Assembly: GCA_021789565.1 (NCBI GenBank)
Contig: JAJYJL010000336.1
Location: forward strand, 1-7,668
Direction of reading: 5' to 3'
Length of the DNA: 7,668 nt
Origin: Acidobacteriota bacterium
GTDB lineage: Bacteria > Acidobacteriota > Terriglobia > UBA7540
Both the position numbers and the translations under genes were made by a program. Positions 1 to 6,185 of this stretch are shown in pieces. Position 1 is the stretch's first letter. Each line of letters starts with the position of its first letter. The notes below the pieces were generated by a model. The model made no database searches. It was not told the origin of the DNA and worked only from the letters and a program-made list of their open reading frames with translations.

Positions 1-1
1 A

Positions 2-688
2 TCGAAGATCATCCGCGCCTTTGGCATACTCAATCCGGAAGGCAAAGGGTTTGCCGCAGGTATCCCGTATCCGGGCATATATTACATCGCGCCGGATGGC
101 ATCATCCAGAAACGATTCTTTGAAGCGGAATATTACAACCGGTTCACTCCCAATGACGCTTATGCGGCGATCTTCGGCGGCCCGGTCTCCACTGTTCATC
201 CGTTTATTGTCCGGCACGGGCGGCATGTGACCGTTCAGCTTGCCCAGTCCGACAAGATTGTCGGCCCAGGGAGCCGGCTTGAACTCATGGTGACCGTCTT
301 TCCTGCCGCGAAGGTGCACGTCTACGCTCCCGGCGCAGAAGCGTATGGTTACAAAGTCGTGAAGCTGACGCTGAACGCAAGTCCGGATTTTCAAGCACTT
401 CCGGCGAATTATCCGCAGGGAACCATCTTGAAGTTCCCGATTCTCAAGGAGTCTGTGCCGGTCTACAACAAGCCCACCGTGATCAGGAACGACATAATCA
501 TGTGCGCCACGCGTGAGTTTGTCCATTCTGTCGGCCAGGGCAAGCAGGTAGCAGTCACAGGAACGCTCGACTATCAGGCTTGCAACGATAATGAGTGCTT
601 CAACCCGGTGACTCAGCCAGTCAAGTGGACGTTGCAGGTGATACCGCTCGACACGGTGCGCGCCCCGGAAGCAATACGGCATCGATGA
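2..688 (+). CDS. Redoxin (AhpC/TSA-like) fused to DsbD N-terminal-like domain, 5'-truncated
   Basis: This frame is open from the first bases of the window, so the start lies upstream; the GTG at 227 is internal. 228 residues are visible. Residues about 1-55 (IIRAFGIL, then PGIYYIAPDGII) look like the C-terminal half of an AhpC/TSA or thioredoxin-like fold, the part after the catalytic cysteine, which is therefore not visible. Residues about 75-220 resemble the periplasmic alpha domain of DsbD (thiol:disulfide interchange), with the typical ending YQACNDNECFNP. C194 and C199 are the likely redox pair (CxxxxC); C168 is a third cysteine. Such fusions are typically envelope thiol-redox or peroxide proteins, with DsbD-alpha passing electrons to partner proteins. 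The signal peptide, if any, is outside the window. An AhpD-like thiol protein follows 110 nt downstream, which fits a redox theme. The domain assignment is fairly sure; the exact substrate is unknown. Confidence 0.8.
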   Translation, partial: SKIIRAFGILNPEGKGFAAGIPYPGIYYIAPDGIIQKRFFEAEYYNRFTPNDAYAAIFGGPVSTVHPFIVRHGRHVTVQLAQSDKIVGPGSRLELMVTVFPAAKVHVYAPGAEAYGYKVVKLTLNASPDFQALPANYPQGTILKFPILKESVPVYNKPTVIRNDIIMCATREFVHSVGQGKQVAVTGTLDYQACNDNECFNPVTQPVKWTLQVIPLDTVRAPEAIRHR

Positions 689-714
689 CGCATTTTGTTT
701 TCGCGGTTTCGTGG

Positions 715-748
715 CACCACTCGTCTCGCCGTGGAGCGAGACGCGGTG
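715..748 (+). other. Strong stem-loop between redoxin and AhpD-like genes
   Basis: An 8-bp perfect stem, CGTCTCGC (722-729) with GCGAGACG (736-743), closes a 6-nt loop. It is extended by CACC (715-718) pairing with GGTG (745-748) across a small asymmetric internal loop. It starts 27 nt after the redoxin stop and ends 50 nt before the next start codon. No T-tract follows on the plus strand, so it is not a canonical intrinsic terminator. It could still be an mRNA 3'-end stabiliser or a 5'-UTR structure of the downstream gene. Confidence 0.45.
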
Positions 749-798
749 AGTTGCAGAATCATCAATCTCTCAAAATCTGAAAAGGAGCTTCGACGATC

Positions 799-1383
799 AT
801 GTCCACCGCACAACTCAGAATTCCAGGACAAACCATTGACGGCACGGAAGGAGCAGCAAAAACACTGCTCGAAAAAGCGAAAGCTCAGATGGGATTCGTC
901 CCCAATATGTATGCGGGAATGGCGAATTCCCCTGGCCTGCTGGAAACTTACTTGCTCGGCTATCAACGCTTCCGTGAAGCAAGCGGCTTTACCGCCGTTG
1001 AGCAGGAAGTGGTGCTGCTGACGATTAGTCGTTTTCATGGTTGCACGTACTGCATGGCAGCCCACAGCATGATCGCCGACAAGATGTCCAAAGTGCCCGC
1101 AGAAGTGTTAGAGGCATTGCGGACCGGCGGTCTCATTCCCGATGCGAGGCTGGCCGCTTTGTCGGAGTTCACAGCGATCATGGTGGAGCAACGCGGCAAC
1201 CCGACGACTGAACAATTCGAGGCTTTCCTTGCTGCCGGATACGGCGACCGTGATGTGCTGGATATCGTGCTTGCCATCGCGGTCAAAACGATCAGCAATT
1301 ACAGCAATCATCTCCTGCATACGGAGGTCGATGCCGCATTTCGGGCATATGCATGGGAGCCTCGGCCTGTGACGACCGTATAG
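799..1383 (+). CDS. AhpD-like carboxymuconolactone decarboxylase (CMD) family protein
   Basis: 194 residues, a usual length for peroxidase-related CMD proteins (COG2128 type). The catalytic signature of AhpD is complete: E70, C82, C85 and H89 in the pattern E-x11-CxxC-x3-H (CTYCMAAHS), the spacing of E118/C130/C133/H137 in mycobacterial AhpD. By family knowledge it is a cytoplasmic, all-helical, oligomeric thiol-disulfide protein that reduces peroxides or recycles a peroxiredoxin; true carboxymuconolactone decarboxylase activity is unlikely with the CxxC motif. The C-terminal YSNHLLHTEVD is typical of the peroxidase-related branch. The ATG is chosen because AAGGAG at 782-787 lies 11 nt upstream. 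The gene follows the redoxin after 110 nt and precedes the PiT transporter by 29 nt, so it is probably co-transcribed with the latter. The natural reductant and substrate cannot be told. Confidence 0.88.
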   Translation: MSTAQLRIPGQTIDGTEGAAKTLLEKAKAQMGFVPNMYAGMANSPGLLETYLLGYQRFREASGFTAVEQEVVLLTISRFHGCTYCMAAHSMIADKMSKVPAEVLEALRTGGLIPDARLAALSEFTAIMVEQRGNPTTEQFEAFLAAGYGDRDVLDIVLAIAVKTISNYSNHLLHTEVDAAFRAYAWEPRPVTTV

Positions 1384-1412
1384 CATCCGGAGGTTGCCGG
1401 GGTGGGAATTCG

Positions 1413-2525
1413 ATGACTCTAATACTTGTGCTCGCGCTTGGTTTCGCTCTGGCCTATGCGAACGGCTCGAATGACGTATCGAAAGGAATTGCCACCTTGG
1501 TCGGCAGCGGTGTTACGAGTTATTGTCGTGCCATTCTGTGGGGCACGCTCTGGACGGGTGCCGGCGGTCTTGCGGGAGCATTCGTGGCGCGAGCCATGAT
1601 CCAGACGTTTGGCAAGGGTCTTCTGGCTCCTGGGATCGACGCAAGCATGTCTGCCGCTTTCGCTGGAATCGCTGGAGCCGCGATGTGGGTCTTCATTGCT
1701 ACGCGCAAAGCTCTTCCTGTCTCCACCACACATGCCATTGTCGGTTCCGTGATTGGCGTTTCTTCTTTGGCCTACGGGTTTGGAGGTGTCAACTGGTTGT
1801 CGCTGGGCGACAAAATCGCACTCCCATTGCTGCTGAGCCCCATAGCATCGCTGGTTCTTACTGCTGGTCTTCTTCGCACCTGGAAGATGCTCGCCCCTGG
1901 CTTAAGGGACGACTGCATTTGCGCGGAGATGGTTCAGCCGCTTGAGGCCGGCACCGGCAGTGAGGTCCTGACATATTCGACCTATGTCATGCCTCAACTC
2001 GAACTCACGATGTGCCGCACGGGTGAGGGCAGGGCTCCCTGGATCACCCTCAACCGTCTGCACTGGCTTACCAGCGGGGCCACCAGCGTTGCCCGCGGAC
2101 TGAACGATGTACCGAAGATGGTGGCGATCGTTTTGAGCGCAGCCGTCCTCTCAGGAACGGCGCCGATTTTCCCTCTTGCCTATTTTGTCGCCATTACACT
2201 GGGTGTCGTTGCCGGAAGCTGGGTAGCGGGGCAGCGAGTCACCGAAGTATTGGCTTGCGAGGTGACGCCAATGGATCACCGCGAAGGTTTTGCAGCCAAT
2301 TTGATAACGGCGACACTGGTGGGATTCGGCGCTGTGTTGGGATGGCCGATGTCCACCACGCAGGTCGCCTCGGGCGCAATCATTGGAATCGGCTCGACCA
2401 AAAACGAACGAGTGAACATGAAAACTGTTCGTGACATGTTGATTGCTTGGGTCGTGACGTTGCCCGGAGCTGCGTTGCTGGGAATCGCCGCATTCTTGCT
2501 CCTTCGCATGGCGGGAGTACATTGA
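1413..2525 (+). CDS. PiT-family inorganic phosphate transporter
   Basis: 370-residue inner-membrane protein of the PiT/PHO4 family, low-affinity phosphate (or metal-phosphate) symport. Both halves carry the duplicated family signature: NGSNDVSKG (N20-D21) with PVSTTH (102-107), and GLNDVPK (N231-D232) with PMSTTQ (312-317). The spacing from ND to STT is almost the same in each half (84 and 83 residues), as expected for the internal duplication. Hydrophobic segments fill about 1-160 and 220-368, separated by a hydrophilic loop at about 162-215 that contains C168, C170 and C201. An in-frame ATG at 1353 would add 20 polar residues and overlap the upstream gene by 31 nt. The start at 1413 puts the first membrane helix at the N-terminus, as in the family, and has a purine-rich GGTGGGA (1401-1407) just upstream. 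No PhoU-like partner gene is visible in the window. Confidence 0.9.
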   Translation: MTLILVLALGFALAYANGSNDVSKGIATLVGSGVTSYCRAILWGTLWTGAGGLAGAFVARAMIQTFGKGLLAPGIDASMSAAFAGIAGAAMWVFIATRKALPVSTTHAIVGSVIGVSSLAYGFGGVNWLSLGDKIALPLLLSPIASLVLTAGLLRTWKMLAPGLRDDCICAEMVQPLEAGTGSEVLTYSTYVMPQLELTMCRTGEGRAPWITLNRLHWLTSGATSVARGLNDVPKMVAIVLSAAVLSGTAPIFPLAYFVAITLGVVAGSWVAGQRVTEVLACEVTPMDHREGFAANLITATLVGFGAVLGWPMSTTQVASGAIIGIGSTKNERVNMKTVRDMLIAWVVTLPGAALLGIAAFLLLRMAGVH

Positions 2526-2527
2526 GC

Positions 2528-2566
2528 AGCAACGGGCAAGCTCGACAGCACCCGTCGCTTTCTATT
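2528..2566 (+). terminator. Possible intrinsic terminator after PiT gene
   Basis: Right after the PiT stop, AGC-A-ACGGG (2528-2536) pairs with CCCGT-C-GCT (2551-2559): 8 base pairs with one A/C mismatch and a 14-nt loop, followed by the T-rich TTCTATTC. It sits in the 36-nt gap between two convergent genes. The large loop and interrupted T-tract make it a weak candidate. For the minus-strand gene there is no T-tract on the other side. Confidence 0.35.
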
Positions 2567-3260
2567 CTCTGGAAATCAAACGGGCGGCGAGTTCATTCAA
2601 GTTTGTCGCAGAAAGTTCCGGCTTTGGCGATGAATAAAACCAGGAAGCACCTGGCCGCTCCACGAACGCTACTCCACATCCAGCGGCTTTCGCGCCCATC
2701 AAATCCCACGGATGCGCAGCAATCATTACCATCTCACTTGTCTTTACATTGAGTTGCTTCGCCACGTAATGATAGGTGTCCGGATGAGGCTTGTATTTTT
2801 TAACGGCATCGATGGAGAACATCCGCTCGAACAGAGGTGCGAGTCCCGCGGAGTGCATCTGCGCCTCGACTGTGGATTGGGTTGAGTTGGTCAGAGTGAC
2901 CAGGCGAAAGCCGTTCTGGCGCAGGCGTTGCAATGCGTCGGATACGTCGGGATGGGCGGGCAGGATCTTTATCGCGTTCAGGATGGACGTCTCATCCGCT
3001 TCACTTAATTGGACAGCATGGATGTTTGCCGCCAACTCCATCGCACAACGTGCAAGAGTGGTGAAATCGACAAAAGTGCCGGTCAATGTCACGGATTGCG
3101 CGTAGAGCAGCATCTGTGTGAACCATTCTTTGAGCACGCTGCCATTGCCGAAGATGCGCTGAAAGTGGGGACGCAGAGCGTTCACGTCGAGAAGCGTTTC
3201 GTTCACATCCAGCGCAAGTATGCGCGACTGTGGCAATTCCGTTTTTGAAAGCATTCTCAT
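2562..3260 (-). CDS. HAD-superfamily, haloacid dehalogenase type II-like protein
   Basis: 232 residues, the usual length for L-2-haloacid dehalogenase-type HADs. Motif I is LALDVNETLLD with nucleophile D18; motif II is TLTNST (T124-N125-S126); the motif III lysine is K157 in KYKPHP; motif IV is the type II signature AAHPWDLMGA (H183, W185, D186). The cap between motifs I and II (about 30-110) matches the helical C1 cap of this group. The family hydrolyses C-halogen bonds through an aspartyl-ester intermediate, but many members act on unknown substrates. N20 stands where phosphatases have Asp and classical L-DEX has Tyr. A second ATG at 3254 has better spacing (8 nt) to AGGGAG (3263-3268) than the first (2 nt), so the true protein may be two residues shorter. 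It is the last gene of the minus-strand cluster, 66 nt after the oxidoreductase. Confidence 0.85.
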   Translation of the reverse strand: MRMLSKTELPQSRILALDVNETLLDVNALRPHFQRIFGNGSVLKEWFTQMLLYAQSVTLTGTFVDFTTLARCAMELAANIHAVQLSEADETSILNAIKILPAHPDVSDALQRLRQNGFRLVTLTNSTQSTVEAQMHSAGLAPLFERMFSIDAVKKYKPHPDTYHYVAKQLNVKTSEMVMIAAHPWDLMGAKAAGCGVAFVERPGASWFYSSPKPELSATNLNELAARLISRE

Positions 3261-3326
3261 TTCTCCCTGGCAGATTGGATGACGATTGAAGGACGAAATA
3301 AAATGCGGCGCATTACGCGGGAACGC

Positions 3327-4739
3327 TCAACGCCACATTGCAAACAGACCGCGAATGATCTTACCTGACGTTCCAGAGAAAGCGCTCTCCACGGCCATCT
3401 TGGTCGCCAACAGCTGTACCCCGGTCGAATAAGTCGGATAGGGATGGATCGTCGCGGCCAGGTCGCTCAGCTTCAGTTTGTTGCGCATGGCGATGGCGAT
3501 TTCTGTAATCGCCTCACCGGCGCGCTCGCCGACGATGCTTGCGCCGACGATGATGCCGTTTCCGCGGGCGATGATCTTCAGCAGTCCCAGCCGGTCGTCT
3601 TCGTTCACGGCGCGATCGACTTTACCAATGTCGAAGGACATGATCTCGAGCTCGCCGGGTTTGAATTTCTCTCGCGCTGCCCGTTCCGTCAGGCCGATCT
3701 GAGCGACTTCAGGGGCCGTGAAGACGATACGCGGCAGTGCATCGCTCGTTCCGGCATTATTGCCGGGAAGCAGGGCGTTTCTGACTGCCTGAAACCCCTG
3801 CCAGCCGGCCAGATGGGAATATTGCGGCCCGCCAATTACATCGCCTGCGGCGTAAATGTGGCTTGCTGTCGTTTGCAGATGATCATTGACCTGAATGCCC
3901 CGTTCCGAATAGCTCACTTTGGCCGCTTCCAGTCCCAGGTTTCGAACCAGCGGTGCGCGTCCCGTCGCAATCAACAAAAGATCGGCGGTCGCATTCCCCA
4001 CCCTGGTCTCGACGGTGATCATGCCGTCTTTCTTGTGCACGGACTCGGCGCGCGCAACCACGCGCTCGACGCCTTCCTGTTCAAAAATCCGGCTTATCAG
4101 TTCCGAGACCTCCGGCTCCTCCGACGACAGCAGGCGCTCGGCGATAACCGTCACTTCAGCGCCGAGCCTTCGATAAGCCTGAGCGATTTCGCAACCAATC
4201 GGGCCGCCACCGATGACGAGCATTCGCTGCGGCAGCCGGTCGTTGTCGAAGATTTGCTTGTAGGTGGAGAAGGGGACCTCTGTCAATCCAGGGAGTGCGG
4301 GAATACGTGGCTCGGCGCCGGTGTTGATCAGAAGTTTCTTCGCTCGGATTCGCTTTGTTCCTACTTCCAGCGTGTGAGGATCGAGAAACCGCGTGTCTCC
4401 GAGGAGAACGTCCATACCTTTGTTGCTGAGCGCCTCTGGAGTGGTTGGCTCATAGATTTGCTGAATGGTTGCGCGCAGGTACTCGCGCACCTCCGGCATA
4501 TTGACCGTTGGGGCGCTGGCATGGACCCCGTATCGCGACGCCACACGTGCATGATGAGCCACGGTGGCCACCTTGATCAATGATTTGCTGGGGACGCATC
4601 CCGTCCACGTGCAGTCTCCGCCGATCAAGCCTTTTTCGAGCAAGACAGTTTTTGCGCCAAGTTGAACGGCAAAGTCAGCCGCAATCAAGCCGGAGGCGCC
4701 AGCGCCGATGACAGCGAAATCGTATTCAGGCAGCTTCAT
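3327..4739 (-). CDS. Mercuric reductase-like FAD/NAD(P) disulfide oxidoreductase
   Basis: 470 residues, class I pyridine nucleotide-disulfide oxidoreductase (Lpd/glutathione reductase/MerA family), cytoplasmic. FAD-binding GAGASG lies at 12-17, the redox disulfide C43/C48 in GGDCTWTGCVPSK, the NAD(P)-binding GGGPIG at 177-182, ATGRAP at 258-263 and the second FAD motif AAGD at 297-300. The dimerisation domain runs from about 335 to 455. Aligning HPYPTYSTG (432-440) with the HxHPTxxE region of Lpd puts Y434 at the catalytic His and T439 at its Glu partner, so the usual acid-base dyad is absent. It has neither the N-terminal HMA domain nor the C-terminal Cys-Cys pair of true MerA, so Hg(II) reduction is doubtful; the substrate is unknown. 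The frame is open back to 4805, but the ATG at 4739 is chosen because GAGGG lies just upstream and the FAD motif then sits at the expected distance. It overlaps the end of the MFS gene by 14 nt, which suggests translational coupling. Confidence 0.85.
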   Translation of the reverse strand: MKLPEYDFAVIGAGASGLIAADFAVQLGAKTVLLEKGLIGGDCTWTGCVPSKSLIKVATVAHHARVASRYGVHASAPTVNMPEVREYLRATIQQIYEPTTPEALSNKGMDVLLGDTRFLDPHTLEVGTKRIRAKKLLINTGAEPRIPALPGLTEVPFSTYKQIFDNDRLPQRMLVIGGGPIGCEIAQAYRRLGAEVTVIAERLLSSEEPEVSELISRIFEQEGVERVVARAESVHKKDGMITVETRVGNATADLLLIATGRAPLVRNLGLEAAKVSYSERGIQVNDHLQTTASHIYAAGDVIGGPQYSHLAGWQGFQAVRNALLPGNNAGTSDALPRIVFTAPEVAQIGLTERAAREKFKPGELEIMSFDIGKVDRAVNEDDRLGLLKIIARGNGIIVGASIVGERAGEAITEIAIAMRNKLKLSDLAATIHPYPTYSTGVQLLATKMAVESAFSGTSGKIIRGLFAMWR

Positions 4740-6027
4740 GATTTCCCTCTTCATATTGCATTGTGGCTGCAGTGACCCAATGGAGGAGCAGCAGGCCGCA
4801 GACACCCATTGCGCCTGTAGCCAGCAGGAGTCCGTCCACCTGGAGCGCTTTTCCGAGTTCGCCGGCTAGCAGCGATCCGCCAATCGCGCCCACGCTGAGC
4901 AAGACCGAGTAGATGCCCATGGCAGCGCCTTTGCCGGTGCCCGTGCCCAGCGACTGCGCCAGCCATGCCAGGGCAGCGGGAGTAAAGCCGCTCTCCACCA
5001 TGATGAGCAGAGCGGTGACCACGGTGAAAGCCCAGCGCATCGTCGCCGTCATCTCACCGGAATGATTGATGGCGAAGAGTCCCAGGCAGACTGGCAACAT
5101 GGCCAGAAGCGATACCTGCATGGCAGAACGAACTCGCATTTGAGGGAGTACAAAACTCCAACCCGTCACGCCGATGCCAAAGACGATGGAGTAGCCCAGC
5201 AGGAGCCAGCCGACCTGCGCCGGATTGGCAGAGAACATTCCGTCCAGATACTGTCCTCCTTGGGCCTTCCGAGTGAGCAAAAATGGGAGCGTGGGGCCAA
5301 GCCATAGGCCCACAATTGCGTTCACGCACAGCCAGACCGGAGCGAGAGAACGGACGAAGGGGTTCTTCAGCGCACGCAACAGTCCCTGCAATGCGGCATG
5401 GTGGCCATGACGGGTAGCGCCTTTTGCACTCCAGACCAGCAATGCAGAAGCGACAAGATAAGCAATGGCGACAAGGCTGAATGATCTGACGTGAAAGTGT
5501 TGCCAGAATTCGCTCCCCATCAGGCCACCGAGCGCCAGCCCGGCCAGCAGGGAAAGTTCGAAGAAGCTCATCACACGAGCGCGCAGACCGGCGTCATGCG
5601 TGGATGCGTCGGCAAGATAGGCGAGCAGAGGCGGTGTGACGGCAGCCACTCCCATTCCCTCCAGCGTCCGGCTCAGAAAAAATATGCCGACATGGGAGCT
5701 CCAGGCAAAAAGTTGGACGGCCAGCGCACCGGTCACGGCGCCAGTCGCCATGAGCCAGCGCGGTGAGATGGCGTCCGAGGCCATCCCGAAAGGAATGGAA
5801 AAGGCAAGTTCGGCAGCGAAGGAGACCGCGCCCAGCGTTCCAAGAAGCCGGGTATCGATTGGAAATCCGTGCCCACTCAGGTTTGCCAGGTAGATTCCGA
5901 TCAGCACGCCGCTCGCGCTGCTCGCGATCCGCAGAACGGCGTGTGCAAGAATTGTGATTGCCAGTCGGTCTGATCGTTGGTGCATGCGTCGATTTAGCCC
6001 CTGCCTGTCAGTAGGATGTTTGAGCAT
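4726..6027 (-). CDS. MFS transporter, 12-helix
   Basis: 433-residue inner-membrane protein with about 12 hydrophobic segments (roughly 22-48, 59-81, 89-110, 112-139, 150-172, 182-200, 226-250, 269-293, 300-320, 329-358, 366-390, 396-421). A motif-A-like GMASDAISPRWL follows segment 2 (81-92), and SRTLEGMGVAAVTPP (119-133) matches the R-x-x-x-G-x-G pattern of MFS helix 4. These fix the family but not the substrate; efflux is a guess. Neither ATG has a good ribosome-binding site. The first is at 6027. A second at 5985 (residue 15) has AGGGG about 12 nt upstream and would still precede helix 1. It is the first gene of the minus-strand cluster and shares 14 nt with the oxidoreductase start, so the two products probably act in one process. 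It is divergent from the radical SAM gene across 158 nt. Confidence 0.87.
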   Translation of the reverse strand: MLKHPTDRQGLNRRMHQRSDRLAITILAHAVLRIASSASGVLIGIYLANLSGHGFPIDTRLLGTLGAVSFAAELAFSIPFGMASDAISPRWLMATGAVTGALAVQLFAWSSHVGIFFLSRTLEGMGVAAVTPPLLAYLADASTHDAGLRARVMSFFELSLLAGLALGGLMGSEFWQHFHVRSFSLVAIAYLVASALLVWSAKGATRHGHHAALQGLLRALKNPFVRSLAPVWLCVNAIVGLWLGPTLPFLLTRKAQGGQYLDGMFSANPAQVGWLLLGYSIVFGIGVTGWSFVLPQMRVRSAMQVSLLAMLPVCLGLFAINHSGEMTATMRWAFTVVTALLIMVESGFTPAALAWLAQSLGTGTGKGAAMGIYSVLLSVGAIGGSLLAGELGKALQVDGLLLATGAMGVCGLLLLHWVTAATMQYEEGNHEAA

Positions 6028-6034
6028 GTGAAAT

Positions 6035-6058
6035 GTTACGAAGCCCGGTGCTTGTAAC
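6035..6058. repeat. Inverted repeat GTTAC(G)AAGC-N5-GCTTGTAAC
   Basis: Two 9-nt arms, GTTAC/AAGC and GCTT/GTAAC, are perfectly complementary apart from a single extra G at 6040 in the left arm, and enclose the 5-nt CCGGT. The element lies 7 nt upstream of the MFS start codon at 6027. It could be an operator for a dimeric repressor, or an mRNA hairpin next to the MFS initiation site, where no clear ribosome-binding site is seen. Confidence 0.5.
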
Positions 6059-6084
6059 CTTATCTCACCTCAGGAATCCTTTAA

Positions 6085-6104
6085 GTTGTGGCAGTGAACA
6101 CAAC
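6085..6104. repeat. Inverted repeat GTTGTG-N8-CACAAC
   Basis: A perfect 6-bp dyad with an 8-nt spacer, 20 nt overall, the size of a typical helix-turn-helix dimer operator. It lies between the GTTAC repeat and the Shine-Dalgarno-like AGGAAGG on the radical SAM side. A 6-bp dyad can arise by chance, so it is weaker than its neighbour. Confidence 0.3.
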
Positions 6105-6185
6105 AGGAAGGCGGCCCTTTTGGACTCCTCGAACGTAGACGCCTTGAACGGCCAGCTACACGCGAACGATGGATCTCGTGTCCCA

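Larger units (their letters stand above)
6028..6185. promoter_or_regulatory. Divergent intergenic region (MFS / radical SAM)
   Basis: 158 nt separate the two divergent start codons, so promoters for both directions should lie here or within the 5' ends of the genes. I could not identify convincing -35/-10 pairs. The region holds two independent inverted repeats (listed separately). The radical SAM frame is open through it back to an ATG at 6033, and AGGAAGG at 6105-6111 is the best Shine-Dalgarno-like sequence in it. Confidence 0.5.

Noticed and set aside
1353..1412. Upstream ATG that would extend the PiT transporter by 20 residues
   Set aside because: The extension is polar, unlike the family N-terminus, and overlaps the AhpD-like gene by 31 nt; the ATG at 1413 fits the family better.
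3295..3314. Small hairpin AATGC-GCC-GCATT followed by TTATTT on the minus strand, between oxidoreductase and HAD genes
   Set aside because: A 5-bp stem with a 3-nt loop and an interrupted T-run is too weak to call a terminator inside what looks like an operon.
3303..3317. 15-nt sequence ATGCGGCGCATTACG repeated exactly at 7044-7058
   Set aside because: The second copy is ordinary coding sequence (MRRIT) in the radical SAM gene. There is no further similarity around the copies, so it is probably chance.
3444..4583. Open frame of 379 codons on the plus strand
   Set aside because: Antisense to the FAD oxidoreductase, whose motifs are intact; the plus-strand product has no recognisable domain.
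3327..4739. True mercuric reductase MerA as part of a mer operon
   Set aside because: No HMA domain, no C-terminal Cys-Cys pair, and no merR, merT or merP gene in the window.
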